Shown: piece by piece, positions 20,443-27,509 of the stretch
How positions within the stretch are numbered: position 1 is the first letter of the stretch
Layout of the letters: the number at the start of each line of letters is the position of its first letter
Program-made: the position numbers and the translations under genes
Source of the DNA: JACDBD01 sp050743385
GTDB lineage: Bacteria; Actinomycetota; Acidimicrobiia; IMCC26256; JACDBD01
DNA length: 27,665 nucleotides
Assembly (NCBI GenBank): GCA_050743385.1
Contig: JBOGFJ010000107.1
Coordinates: forward strand, 1-27,665
Direction: 5' to 3'
The notes under the pieces: model-generated
What the model was told of the DNA's origin: nothing
The model's input: only the letters and a program-made list of their open reading frames with translations
Databases searched by the model: none

Positions 20443-22299
20443 TCAGCTCCCCCGTGGTCGGTCTCGACGGGGCAGGACACGCAGCCGGAGAACCCGCTCG
20501 CGATGGCGCTCCTCCTCGAGGTTGCGCTCGCGCGCCGCGAGAAGCTCGAACTGGGTCACCATGCCTTGGAGCCGGCGGGACCGGCCGTGCGCCACGACCG
20601 GGAGGACGCCCAAGCGTTGTGCGGCCATGCGGTCGGCGACCGCTCGCAGGGTCTCGTCGGGATGGGCGGTGGTGACGTCTCGGTGCATGAGCGCCTCGAT
20701 CGACCCGGTGAGGCGAGCGTCGGCGGCCCGTTCCAGTACGTCGGCCCAGGGCACGACTCCGACCAGATCGCCGTCACGGTCGATGACCGGCAGGAGACGC
20801 TGGCGGCGCGCCTCCGGACGACGCTCGACGCTCGCGTACACCGCTGCGAGCGAGTGCTCGGGCCGTACGGTCACCACGTCGGTCGCCATCACATCCCGGA
20901 CGAACAGGGCCTCGAGTGGACTCACCGCATACTCGCGCAGCACATGAAAGCCGCGGCGGGCGACCTTCTCGGTCAGGATCGAGCGCTTGAGTACGAGCAC
21001 GCTGACGAGGTGCGCGATGGTGCTCGCGATGAGCAGCGGGAGCAGGAGGTTGACGTCGTTGGTCAGCTCCAGGGAGAACACGACGGCGGTCAAGGGCGAG
21101 CGCGTGACGCCGGCGAGAACAGCCGCCATGCCCAGCACGCTCCAGGCCCCGACGGAGCCGCCCGGGAGCACGGGGCCGAGCGCTCCACCCGCAGCGGCGC
21201 CCAGGATCAGGATCGGGGCGAGGATGCCGCCGCTCGTCCCGGAGCCGAGGGCCAGCGACCAGATCGCGAGCTTGACCACGAAGACGCTGATGAGGACGCC
21301 GAGGGCCAGGTTCCCTTCGATCTCGTCGGCGATGGTCTCGTAGCCGACGCCGAGTGCCCGCGGCTCGATGAGGCCGCCGATCCCGACGACGAGGCCGCCG
21401 ATCGCGGGCCACCACATCCAGTGGATCGGCAGTCGTTTGAAGGCGTCCTCCGCCCCGTAGACCGCCTTTGTCAGCACCCACGCCGCGGCCCCGCCCACGA
21501 GCCCGATGACGACGCCGCCGAGGAGCGTCGCCGCGCCGGCGGGCACTGTCACCGTCGTCGGGAAGAGCGGCGCGGACTCGAGCAGCCCGAGCTCGACGAG
21601 CGCGATGCGAACGGCGGCGGCCACCGCGCTGGCGACGGCGATGAGGATCATCGACCGCGGCTTCCACTCGAAGACGAGGAGCTCGACACCGAGCATCACC
21701 GCGGCAACGGGGGTGCCGAAGACCGCGCTCATGCCCGCGGCCGCGCCCGCCACGAGCAGGCTCCGGCGTTCGATGGCGCTCAGGTGGAAGAACTGGCCGA
21801 ACACCGACCCGAGCGCGCCGCCAGTGAGGATGATCGGGCCCTCCGCCCCGAATGGGCCGCCGCTTCCGATGCTCACCGCGCTCGAAACCGGCTTGAGGAC
21901 CATCACCCGCGGCTCCGATTTGCTCCCGCCGACCAGGATCGTCTCCATCGCCTCCGGGATGCCGTGGCCCCGGATCCGCTCCGATCCGTAGCGGGCCATG
22001 ACGCCGACGACGAGGCCGCCGGCAATGGGGATCAGCACCGCGAGCACGCCGAGGTCGTTTCCGGCCGGGGACCGCAGGTCGGTCGCGAAGCTCTGGAAAT
22101 ACGCGAGGTTGGTGAACAGCCCGATCAGCTTCAGGAGGGCGAGGGCGACGCCCGCTGCAAGCACACCGATGAGCGCGGCCAGCGGTACGAGACGCAGGAT
22201 CCCGACGCCGGTCGTGAAGTCGGCCAGCTCGCGTTCCAGGTTGCCGGGATCACGCTCGTCGGGCCCGATGATGTCGTCGGCAGGGAGACGATCGCTCAT
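20443..22299 (-). CDS. CLC-type chloride channel/antiporter with C-terminal CBS pair
   Basis: This 618-residue integral membrane protein has a CLC core (about 35-440) and two CBS domains (about 467-525 and 536-590) likely to sense nucleotides. The selectivity motifs are GHGIPE (111-116), GSGGPFGAEGP with gating Glu153, and GTSGGILAP (354-362). Compared with E. coli ClcA, Ser107 is His112, the inner proton glutamate Glu203 falls at Leu207, and the anion-coordinating tyrosine region reads RSILTEK without Tyr. The antiporter versus channel mode is therefore uncertain. An AGAGGAAG ribosome site precedes ATG 22299. It forms an operon with marR. Confidence 0.94.
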   Translation of the reverse strand: MSDRLPADDIIGPDERDPGNLERELADFTTGVGILRLVPLAALIGVLAAGVALALLKLIGLFTNLAYFQSFATDLRSPAGNDLGVLAVLIPIAGGLVVGVMARYGSERIRGHGIPEAMETILVGGSKSEPRVMVLKPVSSAVSIGSGGPFGAEGPIILTGGALGSVFGQFFHLSAIERRSLLVAGAAAGMSAVFGTPVAAVMLGVELLVFEWKPRSMILIAVASAVAAAVRIALVELGLLESAPLFPTTVTVPAGAATLLGGVVIGLVGGAAAWVLTKAVYGAEDAFKRLPIHWMWWPAIGGLVVGIGGLIEPRALGVGYETIADEIEGNLALGVLISVFVVKLAIWSLALGSGTSGGILAPILILGAAAGGALGPVLPGGSVGAWSVLGMAAVLAGVTRSPLTAVVFSLELTNDVNLLLPLLIASTIAHLVSVLVLKRSILTEKVARRGFHVLREYAVSPLEALFVRDVMATDVVTVRPEHSLAAVYASVERRPEARRQRLLPVIDRDGDLVGVVPWADVLERAADARLTGSIEALMHRDVTTAHPDETLRAVADRMAAQRLGVLPVVAHGRSRRLQGMVTQFELLAARERNLEEERHRERVLRLRVLPRRDRPRGS

Positions 22300-22321
22300 C
22301 CCCGGCGGCTTCCTCTTTCCA

Positions 22322-22348
22322 TCGTGCGACGACCATATCGTGTAACGA
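22322..22348. promoter_or_regulatory. Twin palindromic operator-like sites around the clc-marR -10 box
   Basis: TCGTGCGACGA (22322-22332) and TCGTGTAACGA (22338-22348) are both TCGT-N3-ACGA palindromes, with centres 16 bp apart. A minus-strand -10-like TATGGT (22337-22332) lies between them, sharing one base with the first site. The leader to the clc ATG is then about 30 nt and carries a ribosome site. A MarR-type dimer bound here would occlude the promoter, and the marR gene is in the operon it would control. Confidence 0.5.
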
Positions 22349-22383
22349 CCCTTCTACCGAATCGCGGCGAGAAGGAAGTGCTG

Positions 22384-22421
22384 GCGCCCGGAGGCGCTGA
22401 CGGGCGCGGGTGAGGCCCGTC
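22384..22421 (-). terminator. Two consecutive hairpins after mhuD
   Basis: GACGGGC/GCCCGTC with a 9-nt loop (22399-22421) overlaps the last bases of the mhuD stop. It is followed on the minus strand by GCGCC-TCCG-GGCGC (22397-22384). No T-tract follows. The placement suits the end of the mhuD transcript before the clc promoter. Confidence 0.4.
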
Positions 22422-22749
22422 ACTCTCTGCGTGCTGCCTCCACCTTCTCGACCACCTCGAACGCGAGGAGGCTCGATCCGTGTGCCACCGGCTTGGTGCC
22501 CCGATCGGCGGACGCCTGCGCATGACCGCGCACGAATTCCGAGCTGTTCACCCAGCCCTGGAACGCCTCTTCGCTCTCCCAGCGCGTGTACACGAAGTAA
22601 CGCGTCTCACCCTCGACGGGGCGCAGGAGCTCGAAGCCCTCGAAGCCGGGCATCCCCTCGACCTCGCGCGCCCGCTTCGCGAACCGTTCCTCGAGCTCGG
22701 GCCCCATCCCCTCGGGGACCTCGATGGCATTGATCTTCACGACGCTCAT
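22420..22749 (-). CDS. mhuD: MhuD-type haem-degrading monooxygenase
   Basis: This 109-residue ferredoxin-like ABM-fold protein closely follows M. tuberculosis MhuD: VVKINAIEVPEGMGPELEERF, PGFEGFELLRPVEGETRYFV, WESEEAFQGW and SSLLAFEVV. The catalytic residues are present: Asn7, Trp66 and the haem-ligand His76 (mycobacterial His75, shifted by one residue). MhuD opens haem to mycobilins and iron without releasing CO. ATG 22749 is chosen over upstream starts because it gives the MhuD N-terminus and has a strong GAGAGGAG ribosome site. It appears monocistronic. It diverges from the arylsulfotransferase-like gene across 133 bp. Confidence 0.93.
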   Translation of the reverse strand: MSVVKINAIEVPEGMGPELEERFAKRAREVEGMPGFEGFELLRPVEGETRYFVYTRWESEEAFQGWVNSSEFVRGHAQASADRGTKPVAHGSSLLAFEVVEKVEAARRE

Positions 22750-22867
22750 GGCCGCGCTCCTCTCGACGTCAGCCGGTCGGGTAGCCACCCGTGGCGAACA
22801 CGTGACAGTCTGCGCGCATTCTCGTGGCAAACGCCGGTGCGGGGCGAGCCCGGTTGGCGCGGTCTCC

Positions 22868-22873
22868 TAGCGT
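22868..22873 (+). promoter_or_regulatory. Putative -10 element of the arylsulfotransferase-like gene
   Basis: TAGCGT ends 9 nt before GTG 22883, the same hexamer as before the DUF35 gene. No Shine-Dalgarno sequence is present between it and the start codon. Confidence 0.38.
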
Positions 22874-22882
22874 GCACCGCGC

Positions 22883-24250
22883 GTGAAGGGTGGATTCCGA
22901 GGAGTGCGCAAGATCGCCGCGGCCGCGGCCGCTGTGCTCGCGAGCGCGCTCCCGGCCGGCGCCGACGAGGGAGGTGCCGGCGATCGCCCGGTGAGGTTGC
23001 GGGCCGACGGCGCCTTCGAGGGGTACACGCTGGTCGCGCCGAGCGAGTCGAAGACGACCTACCTGGTCGATCTCGACGGGGACGTCGTCCACCGCTGGCG
23101 GGCCGACATCACGCCCGGGCTCCAGGTCGAGCTCCTCGCGAACGGCCAGCTCCTCCGCCCCGGCAAGACGCGGGCCAAGACCCCGTTCTCGACGGGTAAC
23201 GGCTGGGGTGGCCAGATCGAGCTGCTCGACTGGGACGGCGAGGTCGCCTGGCGCTACGAGTACGCCGACGACCAGCACCTCCAGCACCACGACGTGGAGC
23301 CGCTCCCGAACGGCAACGTGCTCCTCCTCGCCTGGGAGCTCGTCGGTGAGGAGGAGGCCATCGCCGCCGGTCGCGACCCCGAGCTTCTGCGAGACGGGGA
23401 GCTGTGGCCCGAGCACGTCATCGAGGTCGACCCTCGGACCGACCAGATCGCCTGGGAGTGGCACGCGTGGGACCACCTGGTGCAGGACCGTGACCCCGCG
23501 AAGCCGAACTTCGGCGATCCCGCGGTCAACCCGGGTCGGATCGATCTCAACTACGTCACCAACGCCGGGATCAGCGACTGGATGCACGCCAACTCGGTCG
23601 CGTACAACCCCGAGCTCGACCAGATCGTGCTCAGCGTGCGGGCGTTCCACGAGATCTGGATCATCGACCACGCCGTCTCCACCGAGGAGGCGCGCGGCCC
23701 GGCCGGAGACCTGCGCTTCCGGTGGGGCAACCCGGCGGCCTACGGAAGGGGCGACGTCGCGCCGCGCATGTCGTTCGGCCAGCACGACGCGGAGTGGATC
23801 GCGCCCGGACTCGACGGCGCCGGCCGCATCAGCGTGTTCAACAACGGGACGGTCTACCGCCCGTACACGACCGTCGACGAGGTCGCGCCGGCCGTGAACG
23901 GGCGTGACTACGTGCTCGGCGAGAGCGGCGTGTTCGACGCCCGAGTCGCGCGAGTGGTCTGGCCGCGGGAGCCCGACCCCGACTTCTACGCGCATCACAC
24001 GTCGGGTGCCCAGCGCCTCCCCAACGACAACACGCTGATCGCCGACGGCCCGCACGGAGTCATCTTCGAGGTGACGCCGGCGGGCGAGAAGGTCTGGGAG
24101 TACGTCAATCCGTTCTTCGACAAGAGTGCCGAGGTCGTCGAGCTCGACGAGCAAGAGGTCTTCAAGAAGCGCCGTCTGTTCCGCGCCGAGCGTTATCCAC
24201 CCGACTACCCCGGGCTCGGCGCGCTCAATTCCGAAGGGTCGGATCAGTAG
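22883..24250 (+). CDS. Exported arylsulfotransferase-like beta-propeller protein
   Basis: This 455-residue protein has an N-terminal signal peptide (basic MKGGFRGVRK, then an Ala-rich core ending near PAGADE). The rest matches arylsulfotransferase (ASST) propellers: repeated D-x-DG-x-V-x-W/H-R blades (LVDLDGDVVHRWRAD, LLDWDGEVAWRYEY) and conserved histidines in HHDVEPLPNGNVLLL, DWMHANSVAYNPELDQIVLS, GQHDAEW and HHTSGAQRLPNDNTLI. ASST enzymes move sulfate between phenols by a phospho-like sulfohistidine step outside the cytoplasm. Whether this one is catalytic or a structural relative is not certain. A lipoprotein gene follows after 10 nt. Confidence 0.85.
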   Translation: MKGGFRGVRKIAAAAAAVLASALPAGADEGGAGDRPVRLRADGAFEGYTLVAPSESKTTYLVDLDGDVVHRWRADITPGLQVELLANGQLLRPGKTRAKTPFSTGNGWGGQIELLDWDGEVAWRYEYADDQHLQHHDVEPLPNGNVLLLAWELVGEEEAIAAGRDPELLRDGELWPEHVIEVDPRTDQIAWEWHAWDHLVQDRDPAKPNFGDPAVNPGRIDLNYVTNAGISDWMHANSVAYNPELDQIVLSVRAFHEIWIIDHAVSTEEARGPAGDLRFRWGNPAAYGRGDVAPRMSFGQHDAEWIAPGLDGAGRISVFNNGTVYRPYTTVDEVAPAVNGRDYVLGESGVFDARVARVVWPREPDPDFYAHHTSGAQRLPNDNTLIADGPHGVIFEVTPAGEKVWEYVNPFFDKSAEVVELDEQEVFKKRRLFRAERYPPDYPGLGALNSEGSDQ

Positions 24251-24253
24251 CAT
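24248..24253 (+). promoter_or_regulatory. Putative -10 element of the 187-aa lipoprotein gene
   Basis: TAGCAT overlaps the stop codon of the preceding gene (TAG 24248-24250) and ends 7 nt before ATG 24261. It could give a separate leaderless transcript for the lipoprotein. Confidence 0.35.
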
Positions 24254-24260
24254 CCGGGCC

Positions 24261-24824
24261 ATGCGCCCGCCCCTTGTCCTCGCGCTGCTTCTCGCCGTCG
24301 TCCTCGGCGCCGCCTGCTCCGATGGCTCCGAGCCTGCCGCCGAGGAGCACCTGCCGCCCAACGACTTCGAGCAGCTGGCCGACATGTTCGGCGACGAGCT
24401 GGAGCCGCTCGGGCTTCGGCTGACGCGCGGGGCGCTCGTCGACACCAGCGACGGGTACGAGGAATCAGACCGGGGACGTCATCTCGCCGTGTACGTAGAG
24501 CCCACCGCCGAATACAGCACCGCCGACTACGCCGACGGGATCGTGCCGAGCGCGCAGGTGTTCCTCCCTGACGTGTTCGAGCGTTGGGACCGGCTGGAGA
24601 CCTTCGACGTGTGCCAGGAGCCGCTCCCCGGCGAGGACGACCGGAAGGAGCCGCCGCCGGTCACCCAGCTCTACGTCTCGCGTGCCGAGGCCGACGCGGT
24701 CGACTGGCAGACGGTCGAGCTCGCCGAGCTCCTCGAGGCCACCCAGCCGGCGCGACGCGACTTCCGGCTCTACGTCTCGCCCACGATCAGATCCGACCCG
24801 GCCTTCACCGTGACGGACCGTTGA
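24261..24824 (+). CDS. Putative lipoprotein, unknown function
   Basis: This 187-residue protein begins MRPPLVLALLLAVVLGAAC, a signal peptide with lipobox-like LGAAC and Cys19. An acidic linker (SDGSEPAAEEHLPPND) follows. The mature domain has DMFGDELEPLGLRLTRGALV, then YVEPTAEYSTADYADGI, and ends RLYVSPTIRSDPAFTVTDR. No family is recognised. Its position 10 nt after the arylsulfotransferase-like gene suggests a shared envelope role. It converges with the VOC gene 44 bp away. Confidence 0.82.
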   Translation: MRPPLVLALLLAVVLGAACSDGSEPAAEEHLPPNDFEQLADMFGDELEPLGLRLTRGALVDTSDGYEESDRGRHLAVYVEPTAEYSTADYADGIVPSAQVFLPDVFERWDRLETFDVCQEPLPGEDDRKEPPPVTQLYVSRAEADAVDWQTVELAELLEATQPARRDFRLYVSPTIRSDPAFTVTDR

Positions 24825-24868
24825 GCAACGCCAGCGCGAGCGCCGGACTCGACCACGCGAGACGCAGG

Positions 24869-25306
24869 TCAGATGCCGGCCTGCGCCACCGTGAAGCCGA
24901 CCTCCTGGCCGTGTGACAGCTCGAGGTTGTGCCCGTCGGGGTCGGTGACGATCGCCCAGTACCCCACGGGCTCGCCGGAGTCGGTCGGCCCGAACACGTC
25001 ACGGCCCTCCGCTCGGGCACGGTCGCACCGGCGGTCGACCTCGGCCCGGCTCTCACACGCCACTCCGAGGTGGGCGAAGCCGCCGAGCGAGTGCGACACT
25101 GCGGACTGCTCGATGAGCACGATCACGAACGGCCGCGTGTGGTCACTCAGCCACACCACCGTGGTGTCGGTGTCGTCGTCGTGGCGGCGGTGCACGACGT
25201 CCATGTCGGCGTAGCGACGGTAGAAGTCGACGCTGGTCTCGACGTCGGTGGCCCCCAGGGCGACGTGGGTCAGGCCCCGGTCGTTCGTGTCGGAATCGCT
25301 TGCCAT
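24869..25306 (-). CDS. VOC superfamily (glyoxalase-like) protein
   Basis: This 145-residue vicinal-oxygen-chelate protein has two beta-alpha-beta-beta-beta modules. Likely metal ligands are His14 (GLTHVALGATD), Glu66 in VIVLIEQ, His79 (GFAHLGVA) and Glu129 (DPDGHNLELSHG), the glyoxalase I-like pattern. The family includes glyoxalase I, dioxygenases and epimerases; the substrate is unknown. ATG 25306 is chosen over longer starts because it places the first strand correctly and has a GGGGCGG purine-rich site just upstream. It diverges from tig. Confidence 0.88.
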   Translation of the reverse strand: MASDSDTNDRGLTHVALGATDVETSVDFYRRYADMDVVHRRHDDDTDTTVVWLSDHTRPFVIVLIEQSAVSHSLGGFAHLGVACESRAEVDRRCDRARAEGRDVFGPTDSGEPVGYWAIVTDPDGHNLELSHGQEVGFTVAQAGI

Positions 25307-25344
25307 CCGCCCCGAGCTTTCCACTTTCCGCGCTTCTCGGGACC

Positions 25345-25369
25345 GGAGATGACCGGATCGGTCGTCTCC
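25345..25369. promoter_or_regulatory. 25-bp dyad between the VOC gene and tig
   Basis: GGAGA-T-GACCG (25345-25355) and CGGTC-G-TCTCC (25359-25369) flank a 3-bp centre GAT: ten Watson-Crick pairs and one T-G position. It lies 39 bp from the VOC start and 68 bp from the tig start, in a divergent gap. That argues for an operator rather than a terminator. Confidence 0.42.
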
Positions 25370-25421
25370 CGACGCCAATACCGCTCCTCGGCGGGAGCGC
25401 GGGCTCGGATGGGGCCGTTGG

Positions 25422-25427
25422 TACACT
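25422..25427 (+). promoter_or_regulatory. Putative -10 element of tig-clpP
   Basis: TACACT in GGTACACT ends 10 nt before ATG 25438. Transcription starting about 7 nt downstream would leave a leader of only a few bases. No -35 is recognisable. Confidence 0.42.
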
Positions 25428-25437
25428 CACCGTCCCC

Positions 25438-26850
25438 ATGGCGTCTCCCGTGAGCACCTCGGTCGAGTCCCTCGACGGCAACAAGGTTCGCCTCCATGTA
25501 GCGATCCCGGCCTCGGAGTTCGAGAAGGCCATCGACGCCGCCTTCCGGAAGCTGGCCGCCGACGTCAAGATCCCGGGTTTCCGGCCGGGCAAGGCGCCGC
25601 GCCAGCTGCTCGAAGCCCGCTTCGGTCCCGACGTCGCCCGCAGGGAGGCGCTCCAGGACGCGCTCCCGGGCTACTACGCCTCCGCGATCGACGCCGAGGA
25701 GCTCGACGCGATCGCGCCGCCCGAGATCGACATCACGTCCGGTGAGGACGCGGGAGATGTCGAGTTCGACGCCGTCGTCGAGATCCGTCCGGTCGCCACG
25801 CTCAGCGGCTACGACGGCCTGCGTGTCGAGGTACCGAGCCCAACCGTGACCGACGAGGCCATCGACGCACAGATCGACGCATTGCGAGACCGCTTCGCCG
25901 ATCTCACCGAGTCGGCAGCACCGCTCACCGACGGCGACTACGCCGAGATCGACATCAAGGGCTACGTACACGACGAGGCGATCGACGGCCTCACCGCGAC
26001 CGACTTCCTCTACGAGGTCGGCTCGGAGATGGTCGTACCCAAGCTCGACGAGGAGGTGCGCGGGAAGCGACCAGGCGACATCTTGAAGTTCAACGACGTC
26101 CTCCCCGAGCGCTTCGGCGACCGTGCCGGCGAGGAAGTCGGCTTCCAGGTGCTCGTGAAAGACGCCAAGCGCAAGGTGCTGCCCGACGTCGACGACGACT
26201 GGGTGTCGGAGGTGAGCGAATTCGACACGGTCGACGAGCTGCGAGCCGACATCGGGAAGCGGCTCGAGCTGGTCGGCACCGTGCAGGCGCAGATGGCAGC
26301 GCGCGACAAGGTGTTGGAAGCTGCCGCCGAGCTCGTCGACGTCGACATTCCCGACGCGCTCGTGCAGCAGGAGATGGAACGCCGCCTCCACGACCTCGCA
26401 CATCGGCTCGAAGCCCAGGGCGCCGACATCGCCCAGTACCTGGAGGCGACGGGGCAGGAGCAGCAGTCTTTCGTCGACGCGGTGCGCCAGGGCGCGGTCG
26501 CGGGCGTGCGCGCCGATCTCGCCCTGCGCGCCGTCGTGGCCCACGAGGGCGTCGAGGTCACCGAAGACGAGCTCGCCGCCGAGGTGGCGCGCCTGGCCGA
26601 GCGCATGGAGGAAAAGCCCGCAAAGGTGCGGCGCGATCTCGAACACAGGGGCCTCCTGGAGGCGGTACGCTCTGATCTCGCCAGGGGAAAGGCGCTCCAG
26701 GTACTGGTCGATCGAGCAACCGTGGTCGACGAGCAGGGCAATCCCCTCGACCTCACCCTCCCCGAGTCCGACGCCAACCAGCCCGAAGGCAGCGAGCCCG
26801 AAGACAGCGAGCCCGAAGACAGCGAGCCTGAAGAGGAGTCGCCAGCGTGA
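25438..26850 (+). CDS. tig: Trigger factor
   Basis: Trigger factor is the ribosome-bound chaperone that meets nascent chains. The 470-residue protein has the N-terminal ribosome-binding domain with the signature GFRPGKAP (about residues 47-54), an FKBP-type PPIase domain (about 150-240; DGDYAEIDIKGYV, YEVGSEMVVPKLDEEVRG) and a helical C-terminal arm (DIPDALVQQEMERRLHDLAH). It ends in an acidic tail made by a 15-bp tandem repeat (SEPED units). ATG 25438 follows a -10-like box closely. The stop overlaps clpP by 4 nt (GTGA), the common tig-clpP-clpX order. Confidence 0.96.
   Translation: MASPVSTSVESLDGNKVRLHVAIPASEFEKAIDAAFRKLAADVKIPGFRPGKAPRQLLEARFGPDVARREALQDALPGYYASAIDAEELDAIAPPEIDITSGEDAGDVEFDAVVEIRPVATLSGYDGLRVEVPSPTVTDEAIDAQIDALRDRFADLTESAAPLTDGDYAEIDIKGYVHDEAIDGLTATDFLYEVGSEMVVPKLDEEVRGKRPGDILKFNDVLPERFGDRAGEEVGFQVLVKDAKRKVLPDVDDDWVSEVSEFDTVDELRADIGKRLELVGTVQAQMAARDKVLEAAAELVDVDIPDALVQQEMERRLHDLAHRLEAQGADIAQYLEATGQEQQSFVDAVRQGAVAGVRADLALRAVVAHEGVEVTEDELAAEVARLAERMEEKPAKVRRDLEHRGLLEAVRSDLARGKALQVLVDRATVVDEQGNPLDLTLPESDANQPEGSEPEDSEPEDSEPEEESPA
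26791..26835 (+). repeat. Three 15-bp tandem repeats in the tig 3' end
   Basis: Two identical units AGCGAGCCCGAAGAC (26791-26820) and a third with two changes (26821-26835) encode SEPED-SEPED-SEPEE. A partial unit precedes them. Slipped-strand copying could change the copy number in frame. Confidence 0.85.
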
Positions 26851-27482
26851 CCGAGCCGATCCGCAACTACCTCGTCCCCACGGTCATCGAGCAGACGAAC
26901 CGGGGCGAGCGGGCATTCGACATCTACTCGCGGCTGCTGAAGGAGCGGATCATCTTCCTGGGCACGCCCATCGACGACACCGTGTCGAACCTGATGATCG
27001 CCCAGCTGCTGCACCTGGAGAGCGAAGACCCCGACAAGGACATCTCGATCTACATCAACTCGCCCGGCGGCGAGATCACGGGTCTGTTCGCGATCTACGA
27101 CACGATGCAGTACATCAAGCCCGACGTGCAGACGATCTGCGTGGGGCAGGCTGCCTCGGCGGCGGCCGTGCTGCTGGCGGCGGGAGCACCGAAGAAGCGC
27201 TTCGCCCTGCCGCACGCCCGCATCCTGATCCACCAGCCGCACGGTGGTGCATCCGGACAGGCGGTCGACATCGAGATCCAGGCGAAGGAGATCATCCGCA
27301 TGCGCGAGCTGCTCGACGAGCTTCTCGCGCATCACACCGGCCAGACGATCGACAAGGTCGCCCACGACACTGACCGCGACTTCATCATGAGCGCTCCCGA
27401 GGCAGCGGGTTACGGGATCGTCGACGAGGTCATCAGCAACCGGGAGCTCGCCCAGGTGGCCGCCGCCGCCGGGGTGAGCTGA
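26847..27482 (+). CDS. clpP: ATP-dependent Clp protease proteolytic subunit (ClpP2-type)
   Basis: This 211-residue serine protease subunit has catalytic triad Ser104 (GQAASAAAVLLAAG), His129 (RILIHQP) and Asp178 (DTDRDF). The GQAASAAAVLL nucleophile segment and the YDTMQYIKPDVQT helix match actinobacterial ClpP2 rather than ClpP1, which has GMAASMG. In mycobacteria ClpP1 and ClpP2 are adjacent and obligate partners. No second clpP lies between tig and clpX here. The GTG start overlaps the tig stop. The clpX start follows after 27 nt. Confidence 0.95.
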   Translation: MTEPIRNYLVPTVIEQTNRGERAFDIYSRLLKERIIFLGTPIDDTVSNLMIAQLLHLESEDPDKDISIYINSPGGEITGLFAIYDTMQYIKPDVQTICVGQAASAAAVLLAAGAPKKRFALPHARILIHQPHGGASGQAVDIEIQAKEIIRMRELLDELLAHHTGQTIDKVAHDTDRDFIMSAPEAAGYGIVDEVISNRELAQVAAAAGVS

Positions 27483-27509
27483 CCGAGCGCAGACGCGTAG
27501 GGGGACGTC

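Noticed and set aside
20092..22413. 773-codon plus-strand open frame opposite clc and marR
   Set aside because: The opposite strand encodes a textbook CLC-CBS protein. This frame is a composition artefact of GC-rich third positions.
22769..24445. 558-codon minus-strand open frame opposite the arylsulfotransferase-like gene
   Set aside because: It has no recognisable domain, runs across the mhuD promoter side, and is opposite a protein with clear propeller motifs.
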